Assembly: GCF_021129235.1 (NCBI RefSeq)
Contig: NZ_JAJOMA010000020.1
Coordinates: forward strand, 62,001-126,000
Direction of reading: 5' to 3'
Source: Kineosporia mesophila
GTDB lineage: Bacteria > Actinomycetota > Actinomycetes > Actinomycetales > Kineosporiaceae
DNA length: 64,000 nucleotides
A program made the translations under genes and the position numbers. Under the pieces are notes generated by a model. It made no database searches. It had not been told where the DNA came from and saw only the letters and a program-made list of their open reading frames with translations. Below, piece by piece: positions 17,419 to 26,527 of this stretch. The stretch's first letter is position 1, and each line of letters begins with the position of its first letter.

Positions 17419-18678
17419 CTAAGCGATCGGATCGATCACGACCGGCATCTCCTGGGTGTCGACGCCCAGCACGGCCTGCTCGTCGGGCCGGTGCACCAGC
17501 ACGTTACGGATGTAGCTGGCGACTGCCTCGTCGATACCGACGTCGCGGCCCTGGTTCTCGGAGATGAACCAGCCGTGTTCCAGTACCTCGTGGAAAACTT
17601 CGGCCGGGGCCAGTTTTCCGCGTAGGTCGGCCGGGACCGCCCGCACCACCGGCTCGAACCGGCGGGCCAGCCACTCGTGCGAGATGACGTCTTCGTCCAC
17701 GCTCTGCCGGTCGGTGGCGGCCCGGTAGGTGTCGAGGTCGTTGAGCAGGCGGCGGGCCTGGTTCTCCTCGACGTCGAGCCCGGTCAGGCGCAGGAGACGG
17801 CGACGGTGGTGACCGGCGTCCACGACCTTGGGCTGGATCTCGATGGAGGTGCCGGTGACATCGGTGTTGATGTTCAGCTCGCCGACGTCGAAGCCCAGGT
17901 CGTTGAGACGGCGGATGCGGGCGTCGACCCGCCAGCGCTCGTCCGTCTCGAACGCCTCCTTGGCCGTGAGTTCCGACCAGAGCGTGCGGTAGCGCTCGAT
18001 GAACGCGTCGGCGGTCTTCACCGGGTCGAGGGCCTCGTCGAGCAGGCCGCCGGCCTCGAGGTCCATCAGCTCGCCGGCGATGTTGGTGCGCGCCAGGTCG
18101 AGGTCGTGCTCGCGCTGGCCCCGGGACAGGCTGTCGTAGAGGTCGCCGGTCTCCGCGTCCACCAGATAGGCGGCGAAAGCGCCCGCGTCGCGCCGGAACA
18201 GCGTGTTGGAGAGCGAGACGTCGCCCCACCAGAAGCCGCTCAGGTGCAGACGCACCATCAGCACGGCCTGGGCGTCGATCAGCCGCATGACCGGCTCGGG
18301 GCCCATGGTCTGGGAGAACACCGCGCGGTAAGGCAGGGAGAACTGGAGGTGTCGCGTCAGCAGCACCGGGTCGAGGTCTTCACCGTTCTTGTCGGTGCGC
18401 CCGGTGATGATGCCCAGCGGCTCGACCGCGGGCAGACCCAGACGGCGCAGCAGGCGCAGGAGACCGTACTCGCGCCGGGCGAACTCCTCGGTGATCTCCT
18501 TGGCGGCCAGCACGTTTCCCGAGAGGTTCACGAAACGTACGACGTGCCGCGAGATACCGCGGGGGAGGGTGGCCAGCCGGTTGGCCGGCCAATTCTCCAG
18601 AGGGAGGTGCCACGGCAGGTCCAGCAACGCCGGATCCGGTGCCGCGGAAGTGATCTGGAGTGTTCTGGTAGTAGTCAT
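17419..18678 (-). CDS. DUF4032 domain protein, kinase-like fold at N-terminus
   Basis: The 419-residue protein resembles actinobacterial DUF4032 proteins. The N-terminal part has kinase-like patterns: VLAAKEITEE as a possible ATP-lysine strand, and a GFWWGDVSLSNTLFR segment like a catalytic HxDxxxxN loop with the first position changed. The C-terminal half is the DUF4032 domain proper. The role is unknown. ATG 18678 gives MTTTRTLQITS; the extra upstream codons run into a hairpin and the next gene. It follows msiK on the same strand and may share its transcript. Confidence 0.7.
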   Translation of the reverse strand: MTTTRTLQITSAAPDPALLDLPWHLPLENWPANRLATLPRGISRHVVRFVNLSGNVLAAKEITEEFARREYGLLRLLRRLGLPAVEPLGIITGRTDKNGEDLDPVLLTRHLQFSLPYRAVFSQTMGPEPVMRLIDAQAVLMVRLHLSGFWWGDVSLSNTLFRRDAGAFAAYLVDAETGDLYDSLSRGQREHDLDLARTNIAGELMDLEAGGLLDEALDPVKTADAFIERYRTLWSELTAKEAFETDERWRVDARIRRLNDLGFDVGELNINTDVTGTSIEIQPKVVDAGHHRRRLLRLTGLDVEENQARRLLNDLDTYRAATDRQSVDEDVISHEWLARRFEPVVRAVPADLRGKLAPAEVFHEVLEHGWFISENQGRDVGIDEAVASYIRNVLVHRPDEQAVLGVDTQEMPVVIDPIA

Positions 18679-18710
18679 CTCTCGAAACCCCCGCTCGTGC
18701 GCGGGCGACC

Positions 18711-18742
18711 CCGCACCGGCCGGTCGGAACCGGCCGGTGCGG
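18711..18742 (-). terminator. Hairpin between msiK and the DUF4032 gene
   Basis: A 14-bp perfect stem (18711-18724 with 18729-18742) with a 4-nt loop lies between the msiK stop and the DUF4032 start. It may attenuate read-through. Confidence 0.65.
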
Positions 18743-18766
18743 TCGTCGAACTGAGCAGTGACGCGA

Positions 18767-19840
18767 TCAGGCGCCGAGCCGCTCACCCGAATCGCTGTTG
18801 AACAGGTGCGTGTGGCCTTCCTTGGCCTGGAGGTGGACCGTCTGGCCCTTCTCCGGGGGACGACGCCCGTCGACCCGAGCGATGACGGGCAGGTCAGTGC
18901 CCTCGCTCTTCAGGGTGCCGTGCAGGTAGGCGTCGGCACCGAGAACCTCGACCAGCTCGACCTGGACCGGAAGGCCGTGGTCGGACAGGGAGAGGTCTTC
19001 CGGACGCACACCCAGGGTGACGTGGCGACCGCCGGCGTTCAGCGTCTGCTCCGAGATCCGGTAGACCTCGTCGCCGAACTGCACGCCGCCGTTCACGACC
19101 GGAAGGTTCAGCAGGTTCATCGCAGGCGAGCCGATGAAGCCGGCCACGAACGCGTTGTTCGGGTGATCGTACAGCTCACGGGGGGAGCCGACCTGCTGCA
19201 GGAGACCGTCCTTCAGCACCGCGACGCGGTCACCCATCGTCATGGCCTCGGTCTGGTCGTGGGTGACGTAGACCGTGGTGACGCCCAGACGCCGCTGGAG
19301 CGACGCGATCTGGGTACGGGTCTGGACACGCAGCTTGGCGTCCAGGTTGGAGAGCGGCTCGTCCATCAGGAACACCTGGGGCTGGCGGACGATCGCTCGT
19401 CCCATCGCCACACGCTGCCGCTGACCACCCGAGAGGGCCTTCGGCTTGCGGTCCAGGTACTCGGTGAGGTCGAGGATCTTGGCTGCCTCGGCCACCCGCT
19501 GCTGGATCTCGGACTTGCTGATACCCGCGATCTTCAGCGCGAAACCCATGTTCTCGCCGACGGTCATGTGCGGGTAGAGCGCGTAACTCTGGAACACCAT
19601 GGCGATGTCGCGGTCTTTCGGCGGCATCTGCGTGACGTCCCGGTCGCCGATCAGAATACGTCCTTCGTTGACGTCTTCCAGACCGGCGAGCATGCGCAGG
19701 GAGGTGGACTTGCCGCAGCCCGAGGGCCCGACGAGAACCAGGAATTCGCCGTCCTCGATCTCCAGCGAGAGCTTGTCGACCGACGGCTTGGTAGCACCCG
19801 GGTAAATACGGGTTGCCTGGTCATATGTGACGGTGGCCAC
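18767..19840 (-). CDS. msiK: MsiK/UgpC-type ABC transporter ATPase for sugar uptake
   Basis: A 357-residue ATP-binding subunit with Walker A GPSGCGKST, Q-loop FQSYALYPHMT, signature LSGGQRQRVA, Walker B VFLMDEPLSNLD and the H-loop His in VYVTHDQTEA. The C-terminal OB-fold regulatory domain (residues 240-357) marks the MalK/UgpC class. In streptomycetes a single such ATPase (MsiK) energises many sugar permeases, which fits its lone position with no permease genes nearby. GTG 19840 (VATVTYDQATRIYPG) matches family starts and has GGGAAG upstream; a start 18 nt earlier is possible. A LacI-family gene is divergent. Confidence 0.9.
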   Translation of the reverse strand: MATVTYDQATRIYPGATKPSVDKLSLEIEDGEFLVLVGPSGCGKSTSLRMLAGLEDVNEGRILIGDRDVTQMPPKDRDIAMVFQSYALYPHMTVGENMGFALKIAGISKSEIQQRVAEAAKILDLTEYLDRKPKALSGGQRQRVAMGRAIVRQPQVFLMDEPLSNLDAKLRVQTRTQIASLQRRLGVTTVYVTHDQTEAMTMGDRVAVLKDGLLQQVGSPRELYDHPNNAFVAGFIGSPAMNLLNLPVVNGGVQFGDEVYRISEQTLNAGGRHVTLGVRPEDLSLSDHGLPVQVELVEVLGADAYLHGTLKSEGTDLPVIARVDGRRPPEKGQTVHLQAKEGHTHLFNSDSGERLGA

Positions 19841-20217
19841 TTTGCCACTTCCCTTCACCGGCAGGAACGTGCCGGACGATCCGAGTGGAGGGTGAACCGG
19901 CCGCCGGGGTTGGCGACCGGGTCATTACCGGATTGCTCCGGACCCGCGCGGGGCCCGGTCGAACGATGGCTGAGCGGCGCACGGGGCGTCGTCGGCCACG
20001 GGGTACATCTAAGACCGCCGAACGGCCCGGCGCATAGGGGTAGTCGATGTCATCTGCGTCCCACTGGACCCCGGGCGGGGTGATTCCCGGCCTTTCTCGC
20101 CCGGCTCGGCACCATGGGCTGGAGATGATCCGGGCGGAAAGGACCGCTATTCGTCGCTAATGTCGGATTCCGTCTGTTCTTATATAAGGCCGACGAGAAT
20201 CTTCAGGAGCCCGGTCG
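19841..20217. promoter_or_regulatory. Divergent promoter region of msiK and the LacI regulator
   Basis: No gene is supported in these 377 bp. An AT-rich TATATAAG (20181-20188) lies 30 bp before the LacI start and is a good -10 candidate, with AGGAG as ribosome site. No clear LacI-type operator palindrome was found by eye. Confidence 0.45.
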
Positions 20218-21261
20218 ATGGCGTCAGCACCCCGCGCCCGGCTCGCGGACATCGCGGTTCAGGCCGGTGTCAGCGAGGCGACGGTGAGTCGTGTGCTCAA
20301 CGGCCGCTCCGGCGTGGCCGAGGCCACCCGCGAGGCCGTGCTCACCGCCCTGGACGTGCTCGGCTACGAGCGCCCGGTGCGGCTGCGCCAGCACTCCGCC
20401 GGGCTGATCGGGCTGATCGTGCCGGAGCTGGACAATCCGATCTTCCCGGCCTTCGCTCAGGTGATCGAGTCGGCGCTGGCCCACCACGGCTACACGCCGG
20501 TGCTCTGTACGCAGACCCCCGGCGGGGTGCGGGAGGACGAGTACACCCAGATGCTCACCGAGCGCGGGGTCGCGGGCATCGTCTTCGTGTCCGGGCTGCA
20601 CTCCGACACCTCCGCCGATCCGTCCCGGTACGTGGCCCTGCGGCGCCGGGGGCTGCCGATCGTGCTGGTCAACGGCTACGTCGAGGGGCTGGACGCGCCC
20701 TTCGTCAGCAACGACGACGTGACCTCGATGGACCTGGCCGTGAACCACCTGGTGGCGCAGGGGCACCGGCGGATCGGCCTGGCGCTGGGCCCGCGGCAGT
20801 ACGTGCCGGTGATCCGGAAGATCGACGGGTTCCGCACGGCGATGTGGCGGCACCTGGGTCGCGACGACGTCGACGACGCGATCGAGTGCTCCCTGTTCAG
20901 CGTGGAGGGCGGGGCGGCCGCCGCGCACCGGCTGATCGACGCCGGCTGCACCGGCGTGATCTGTGGCAGCGACCTGATGGCGCTGGGCGTGATCCGGACG
21001 GTGCGTGACCGCGGGCTGCGGGTACCGGCCGACGTCTCGGTGATCGGGTACGACGACTCGCCGCTCATCGCCTTCACCGACCCGCCGCTGACGACTGTGC
21101 GCCAGGCGGTCCAGGCGATGGGGGCGGCGGCGGTGCGGGCCCTGCTCGACGACATCCACGGAGGAGGTCACGGGGCCTTTGCACCCCGGACCGAATATCT
21201 TTTCCGTCCGGAGCTGGTGGTGCGGGGGTCCACGGGTTCGGTCCCGGCGGCCCTTCAGTAG
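20218..21261 (+). CDS. LacI-family transcriptional regulator
   Basis: The 347-residue regulator has the LacI headpiece (ADIAVQAGVSEATVSRVLNG, residues 11-30; hinge about 50-60) and a periplasmic-binding-protein-like sugar domain (IGLIVPELDNPIFP onward, ending with GYDDSPLIAF and PPLTTVRQ). It probably represses sugar-uptake or catabolic genes and releases DNA on binding a sugar. The neighbouring divergent msiK is the obvious candidate target, but the effector is unknown. ATG 20218 has AGGAG 9 nt upstream. Confidence 0.88.
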   Translation: MASAPRARLADIAVQAGVSEATVSRVLNGRSGVAEATREAVLTALDVLGYERPVRLRQHSAGLIGLIVPELDNPIFPAFAQVIESALAHHGYTPVLCTQTPGGVREDEYTQMLTERGVAGIVFVSGLHSDTSADPSRYVALRRRGLPIVLVNGYVEGLDAPFVSNDDVTSMDLAVNHLVAQGHRRIGLALGPRQYVPVIRKIDGFRTAMWRHLGRDDVDDAIECSLFSVEGGAAAAHRLIDAGCTGVICGSDLMALGVIRTVRDRGLRVPADVSVIGYDDSPLIAFTDPPLTTVRQAVQAMGAAAVRALLDDIHGGGHGAFAPRTEYLFRPELVVRGSTGSVPAALQ

Positions 21262-21402
21262 GCCGAAGGGTTGTGATCCTGGACACGTTCGGGGGTTCCC
21301 CTTCGTGCAGGCCTCACCTACCCTCGGTGAAGGCCCAGTAGCACGTTCCCGGCCGCCCGGATCCCGTCCACGTATCGCCTGAATCGGTGGAGGTCCACCC
21401 GC

Positions 21403-21831
21403 ATGCGGATCAGCGAACTACTCCGGCAGAAGGGCGGGCTGGTCGTCACGATCGGCCCCGACCGGCCCGTCACCGAACTCCTCGACAAGCTGGCCACGAA
21501 CGGCGTCGGCGCGCTGGTGGTCTCCGCCGACGGGCAGTCGGTGGACGGCATCGTCAGCGAGCGGGACGTGGTGCGCAAGCTCCAGCGATTCGGCCCTGAC
21601 CTGCTGCAGGAGCCGGTCAGCGAGATCATGAGCCGGCAGGTGCAGACCTGCCCGCCGGCCACTGAGATCGAGGAGCTGGCCAAGCTCATGACCAACGGCC
21701 GGTTCCGGCACGTGCCGGTGGTGGACGGTGACCGGCTGGTGGGCATCGTCAGCATCGGGGATGTGGTCAAGCACCGCATGGACGAGCTCGAGGGTGAGCG
21801 CGACCAGTTGCAGGCCTACATCAACACCTGA
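21403..21831 (+). CDS. Two-CBS-domain protein
   Basis: At 142 residues the protein is little more than a CBS pair: first copy about residues 8-65 (LVTSADGQ-like strand, then DGIVSERDVVRKL), second copy 73-130 (VPVVDGDRLVGIVSIGDVV). CBS pairs bind adenine nucleotides and act as energy sensors. The C-terminal 12 residues form a charged helix. With no effector domain it probably acts in trans. ATG 21403 follows GGAGG by 9 nt. Confidence 0.85.
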   Translation: MRISELLRQKGGLVVTIGPDRPVTELLDKLATNGVGALVVSADGQSVDGIVSERDVVRKLQRFGPDLLQEPVSEIMSRQVQTCPPATEIEELAKLMTNGRFRHVPVVDGDRLVGIVSIGDVVKHRMDELEGERDQLQAYINT

Positions 21832-21857
21832 TCCGGGCGATCCGGTGCGCGTAGCAG

Positions 21858-21887
21858 CTTCCCGTCCGGGGGAGCCGCTACGGGAAG
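21858..21887 (+). terminator. Weak hairpin after the CBS gene
   Basis: CTTCCCGT (21858-21865) pairs with ACGGGAAG (21880-21887), 14-nt loop. No T-run. Confidence 0.4.
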
Positions 21888-21914
21888 TCGGTCGTTTGGC
21901 CTACCGTGTTCACC

Positions 21915-24038
21915 ATGCCGCACGATGCAACCGCCCGTGCAGCAGGCGACACGGGGCGGATCGGTCAGTACCGCCTTGTTCAGCGCCTGGGAGAAGGCGG
22001 GATGGGCGTTGTCCACCTCGGGCTCGACGAGAACGGCAAGGCCGTCGCCGTCAAGGTGCTGCGCCCGCACATCGCGGGCGACCCGGACGCGCGTCGCCGC
22101 CTGGCCCGCGAGGTCGCCACGCTGCGCCGGGTACGTCACCCGCGCGTGGCCGGCGTGCTCGACGCCGACGTGGAGGGTGACACGCCCTACGTCGTCACCA
22201 GCTTCGTCCCGGGCAAGACGCTGGAGAAGCACGTCCGGGACCACGGGCCCCTGCCGCGCGGCCACGTCGCGCGCATCGGCCAGGTGCTCGCCGACGCCCT
22301 GCGCGCGATCCACGCCGCCGGGGTCGTCCACCGCGACGTGAAGCCCGCCAACGTGATGCTGCTCGACGGTGAGCCGGTGCTGATCGACTTCGGCATCGCG
22401 CACGTCGCCGACGAGTCCCGCATCACCCACACCGGTCTGGTGATGGGCACGCCGGGATACCTGTCGCCCGAGATCATCGGCGGTGACGCGGTGAGTGCCG
22501 CGACCGACTGGTGGGGCTGGGGCGCCACGCTGGCCTACGCCGCCACCGGCCGCCCGCCGTTCGGCACCGGCCCGATCGAGGTTGTGCTCGACCGCGTCCG
22601 CCGCGGTGCGATGGACGTGGACGGGGTGGACGACGGTCTGCGCAAGACCCTCACCGCCGCGCTCTCGGTCGACCCGCGCCTGCGCCCGCACCACGACGAG
22701 CTGATCGCCGGCCTGGCCGCGGCCGCGCCCTCCCGGCCCGGTGGCACCGGGCCGAACTCGCAGACCCCGTCCTGGGGTTCGCGGGGCGACGTGTACGTCA
22801 GCCCCGACGAGGAGACGCAGCGTCAGCCCGGCCCGAACGAGATGGCGGCCGGCCGCCAGATCCGGCCCGGCGACTCCACCGAGATCCGGCTGCCCGAGCC
22901 GGACGACGCGGACGAGATGCCCACGGCCCGCACCCCCCCGCCGTCGTTCAACACCGCTTTCGCGAACGCGCAGACCTCGGTGATCCCGCCGCACGCCTCG
23001 GGCGGGAACAACGATCAGACCTCGGTCATCCCGCCCCACGCCTCGGGCGGCAACAACAACCAGACCTCGGTCATCCCGCCGCCGTCGGCCCGGGCGAACG
23101 CCCAGACGTCGGTGATCCCTCCGCATGCTCTCGGGCACGGCGGCAACAACAGTGAGACCTCGGTGATCCCGCCGTCCTGGGGGTCCGCGCCGGAGTCCAC
23201 CCGCCGTTTCGACGCGCCGAGGCCGAACCCCGCCCAGAATCAGAACGGCGGTCCGGCCAACGGTTTCGAGGCTCGTCCGCAGCAGGGTCAGGGGCTGCAG
23301 AACCAGGGTCCGAAGAACCCGGGCCAGAACCGTGGTCAGGCCCCGGTCCTGGCCAAGGGGCGCCCGATCGGCGACGACCCGAACCAGTCCCAGCCGCACC
23401 ACGAAGAGGAAGAGCGCAGCGAGAGCGTGCTCGACCGGCTGCCGCTGGGCTCGATGCCGCTGTTCCTGCTCGGCCTGCTGGTGGTGCTGGCCTCGGTGGC
23501 CGCGGTGGCTCCCTACGGCGCCATCGTCATCGTCGCGGTGGGCATGATCGCCGCCCGCGTCGTCGACCGCACCAGCACGGCCCTGGGCCACCGCCGCGAC
23601 ACGCGCGGGTCCCGGGCCAGCGACGGCCTGGTCACGGCGCTGTCGATGCCCTGGCGCATTCTCAGCGGCGCCTTGTCCACCGTCTTCGGGCTGGTGCTGC
23701 CGGCCCTGATCGGCGTGAGCGTGGCCTTCATCGTCGCCTCGGTGCAGTCCGGTGCGGCCTCGTCCAGCGCAGTGCCCGGTTCCCCGATCCCGCTCGCCGC
23801 GGGCATGGTGGCCCTGCTGCTCACGGCCTGGTGGGGTCCGGGTGGTGGCCCGGTGCGCCGCGGTACCGAGAGGGTGGCCGCGGCCATCACCGGTGGCCCG
23901 ACGGCTCGCCTGGTGGCCTGGGCCGTGATCGTGCTGGTGCTGCTCTCCTGCCTCGTGGTGCTGCAGAACAACGAGCACAAGGCCGACTGGGGCCCGTTGA
24001 AGAGCACCTGGCTGGTCCAGCAACTCACCGCTGACTAG
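21915..24038 (+). CDS. Membrane Ser/Thr protein kinase with TSVIPP repeats
   Basis: The 707-residue kinase has a complete N-terminal Hanks domain (residues 18-270): GEGGMG loop 26-31, K47, E66, HRD 139-141 with K143 and N146, DFG 158-160. A Pro/Gln/Asn-rich linker (about 275-510) holds five copies of (Q/E)TSVIPP at about 12-23-residue spacing. The C-terminal 200 residues carry about five membrane helices, so the kinase domain is cytoplasmic and precedes the membrane part. There is no PASTA domain. ATG 21915 was chosen; GTG 21906 is possible. Its 3' end overlaps the convergent GGDEF-EAL gene by 4 bp. The repeats look like clustered phosphorylation or FHA-docking sites (inference). Confidence 0.88.
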   Translation: MPHDATARAAGDTGRIGQYRLVQRLGEGGMGVVHLGLDENGKAVAVKVLRPHIAGDPDARRRLAREVATLRRVRHPRVAGVLDADVEGDTPYVVTSFVPGKTLEKHVRDHGPLPRGHVARIGQVLADALRAIHAAGVVHRDVKPANVMLLDGEPVLIDFGIAHVADESRITHTGLVMGTPGYLSPEIIGGDAVSAATDWWGWGATLAYAATGRPPFGTGPIEVVLDRVRRGAMDVDGVDDGLRKTLTAALSVDPRLRPHHDELIAGLAAAAPSRPGGTGPNSQTPSWGSRGDVYVSPDEETQRQPGPNEMAAGRQIRPGDSTEIRLPEPDDADEMPTARTPPPSFNTAFANAQTSVIPPHASGGNNDQTSVIPPHASGGNNNQTSVIPPPSARANAQTSVIPPHALGHGGNNSETSVIPPSWGSAPESTRRFDAPRPNPAQNQNGGPANGFEARPQQGQGLQNQGPKNPGQNRGQAPVLAKGRPIGDDPNQSQPHHEEEERSESVLDRLPLGSMPLFLLGLLVVLASVAAVAPYGAIVIVAVGMIAARVVDRTSTALGHRRDTRGSRASDGLVTALSMPWRILSGALSTVFGLVLPALIGVSVAFIVASVQSGAASSSAVPGSPIPLAAGMVALLLTAWWGPGGGPVRRGTERVAAAITGGPTARLVAWAVIVLVLLSCLVVLQNNEHKADWGPLKSTWLVQQLTAD

Positions 24039-26176
24039 GCATTCTGCAACTCGTACTGCGGGCTGGGTTTTCCGAACAGGTAGCCCTGCGCGTGCTGCAC
24101 CCCGATCCCGACCAGCAGGTCGCTCTGCCGCTCGGTCTCGACCCCCTCGACGATGACGTCGATGCCGAGCCCGTGCCCCAGACCGATCAGGGCCTCGACG
24201 ATGCGGTCGCACTGCGGGTCGTCGCCCAGCCCCGCGGTGAAGCTGCGGTCCACCTTGATCCCGGAGACGGGCAGGTCCCGTAGGTACGACAGGGCCGAGA
24301 AACCGGTGCCGAAGTCGTCCACCACGATCCGCACGCCCAGCCGGTGCAGCCGATCGATCTCCAGCCGGGCCGCGGGGGCGGCGCTGAGCATCACCGACTC
24401 GGTCAGCTCGAGCACGAGTTGCCCCGCGGGCAGACCGGACTCGGCCAGCACCGTCTCCACCTGAGCGGAGAAGCCGGGGCGGATCATCTGGTTCGGTGAC
24501 ACGTTCACGGCCACGTAGCCGGGGTCCAGGCTGGCGGCGGCGGCCCGCACGGCGGCGCGCAGGACCCAGGCACCCAGCTCGACGATGAGCCCCGACTCCT
24601 CGGCGATCGGCAGGAACGTGATCGGGGGCATGAGCCCCTTCTGGGGGTGACGCCAGCGCACCAGCGCCTCCCGGCCGATCACCCGGCGTCCGGTGAGCCC
24701 GACGATCGGCTGGAAATGCAGCTCCAGCTCGCCGTCGCTGATCGCGGTGCGCAGCTGCGACTCCAGGTCCAGACGTTCGGAGGCGGCCTTGCGCAGACCG
24801 GTGTCGACGGTGTCCCAGCGGTCGCGACCCCGGTTCTTGGCCTGGTAGGTGGCGATCTCGGCGTCGCGCAGCAGCATCAGCGGGTCGTTGTCGGCCGAGG
24901 TGGAGAGCGCGATGCCGATGCTGATGGTGGGGCGCAGCGTGCGCCCGCCGAGCACCAGGGGCTCGTTCACCGCGGCCCGTACCCGGTCGGCGATCGCGCC
25001 GGCTTCGCCCTCGTCGGTGATGTCGTCGCAGACCACCACGAACTCGTCGCCGCCGAGCCGCCCAGCGGTGTCGCCGGCGCGCAGGGAAGCGGCCACCCGG
25101 CGGCCGATCTCGGCCAGTACCTCGTCGCCGTCCTCGTATCCGGCGTTGTCGTTGACGACCCGGAAATGGTCCACGTCGCCCTGTAGCACGGCCGCGCGCA
25201 GCCCACTGCGGCGGGTGCGGTCGAGGGCCTTCTGCACGCGGTCGAGTACCAGCGGCCGGCCCGGCAGGCCGGTGAGCCGGTCGTGCAGCGTCATGTGGGT
25301 CATCAGGCCCTGCGCCTGGTACAGATCGCTGCGGTCCTCGACCTGCACCACGAGCTGTACCGGGCGCGACGAGGAGTCGCGGATCGGCGTGATCACCAGG
25401 GTGCCCCACAGGTGCATGCCCCCGTGCCCGACGAAACTCCGCTCCAGCCGCAGGGAATCCTCGTCACTACTGATCAGGCCGGCGATCCGGGCGCGCACGG
25501 TGGCGATGTCCTGGGGGTGCACGATGTCGGCCAGGGTGCGGGCCTGGAGCTCGTCCGCGCGGTAGCCGAGCATCCGGCACAGCGTGCGGTTCACCCGCAG
25601 GAAGCGACCGTTCAGCGTCGCCACCGCGATCCCGATCGGGCTGTGCTGCATGGTGCGGCGGAAGATGTCGTCCCCGCCCGCCTCCTGCGCCGCCGACGGG
25701 ACCGCGGCCGGGTCGGTGGCGGGGGCCACGGAACTGACCACGGCGCGGGGCATGCCGTCGTCACCGAGCAGCGGGATCGAGGTGACCTGCAACAGCTGGC
25801 TGACCCCGTCGACCAGCACCGGATCGGTGAAACCGCTCTGCATCTGGCCGCTGCGCAGGGCTGCCGAGCTGATCCGGTTCACCCCCTCGATGCGGCCGGG
25901 GCGGGGGTCGGCGACCCGGCGATGGCCGTTGAGAACCATCGGACCGGTCTCGTCGGCGCGTCGCTGGGCCGGCACGCCGGAGCTGGACTCCTCCAGCAGC
26001 TTCAGGTCCAGGAGCTGCCCGGCCCGCAGGTTGGCCAGGAGCACGCTGCCGTTCAGGTCCTGCAGCAGCACGCCGTCCGGGAGTGCGCCGAGCAGGGCCC
26101 GGTGGCGGGCCTCCGACTCGGCGACGGACACGCGGGCCCCATCGTGCCGGGCCCGGCGTAGATCTCCTCGCGGCAT
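24035..26176 (-). CDS. PAS-PAS-GGDEF-EAL c-di-GMP turnover protein
   Basis: This 713-residue protein has two PAS-type sensor regions (about residues 15-140 and 165-285), a diguanylate cyclase domain with intact GGDEF at 375-379, and a phosphodiesterase domain with EAL at 503-505. The EAL domain retains the metal and catalytic blocks VNVSPNQ, ELTES, VDDFGTG, IKVDRSF, EGVETE and QGYLFGKP. Both activities are possible. No membrane helix is visible, so it is cytoplasmic. ATG 26176 has AGGAG only 4 nt upstream; an ATG 12 nt earlier is an alternative. The window also encodes RsiG, a c-di-GMP effector. Confidence 0.9.
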   Translation of the reverse strand: MPRGDLRRARHDGARVSVAESEARHRALLGALPDGVLLQDLNGSVLLANLRAGQLLDLKLLEESSSGVPAQRRADETGPMVLNGHRRVADPRPGRIEGVNRISSAALRSGQMQSGFTDPVLVDGVSQLLQVTSIPLLGDDGMPRAVVSSVAPATDPAAVPSAAQEAGGDDIFRRTMQHSPIGIAVATLNGRFLRVNRTLCRMLGYRADELQARTLADIVHPQDIATVRARIAGLISSDEDSLRLERSFVGHGGMHLWGTLVITPIRDSSSRPVQLVVQVEDRSDLYQAQGLMTHMTLHDRLTGLPGRPLVLDRVQKALDRTRRSGLRAAVLQGDVDHFRVVNDNAGYEDGDEVLAEIGRRVAASLRAGDTAGRLGGDEFVVVCDDITDEGEAGAIADRVRAAVNEPLVLGGRTLRPTISIGIALSTSADNDPLMLLRDAEIATYQAKNRGRDRWDTVDTGLRKAASERLDLESQLRTAISDGELELHFQPIVGLTGRRVIGREALVRWRHPQKGLMPPITFLPIAEESGLIVELGAWVLRAAVRAAAASLDPGYVAVNVSPNQMIRPGFSAQVETVLAESGLPAGQLVLELTESVMLSAAPAARLEIDRLHRLGVRIVVDDFGTGFSALSYLRDLPVSGIKVDRSFTAGLGDDPQCDRIVEALIGLGHGLGIDVIVEGVETERQSDLLVGIGVQHAQGYLFGKPSPQYELQNA

Positions 26177-26289
26177 GACTCTCCTCATCGTGTGCCGCGC
26201 CCTCGCGAACGAGACCCGGCGTTCCTCACCGGCAGTCTATGAACCCTCACGCCACGCATCCGGGACGACACGGGGAGCCCCTCGTCCCG

Positions 26290-26316
26290 TTGACACTTTC
26301 CGGTGCCCGGGTTAAT
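26290..26316 (+). promoter_or_regulatory. Candidate sigma-A-type promoter upstream of mmpL
   Basis: A consensus TTGACA at 26290-26295 is followed after 15-16 bp by GTTAAT (26311-26316). It lies about 210 bp before the mmpL start in a 351-bp region (26177-26527) that otherwise holds no gene I can support. Confidence 0.45.
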
Positions 26317-26527
26317 CCGCTTTGGCCCACGACCCGCCACGCCTTCTGAAAAATCCCGTCGGGAGCGTCCTTTGCGAAACGAGACCGTTGATCCCGGTTC
26401 GGTCGCCCGGATCCCGGAAATCTCCGGAGGGTGCATCGGGGACATCCCTGATCCGTTACCGCTGTGACCCGCGACATACTCGGGAGTCATGACGGGTGGG
26501 GACCCGTCCCGAGGGGGGGAGAGATCC

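Noticed and set aside
21816-25409. A 1197-codon minus-strand open frame across the kinase and GGDEF-EAL region
   Set aside because: Its translation is Arg/Gly/His/Pro-biased with no domain, and the opposite strands hold clear kinase and GGDEF-EAL genes. It is an antisense shadow of high-GC codons.
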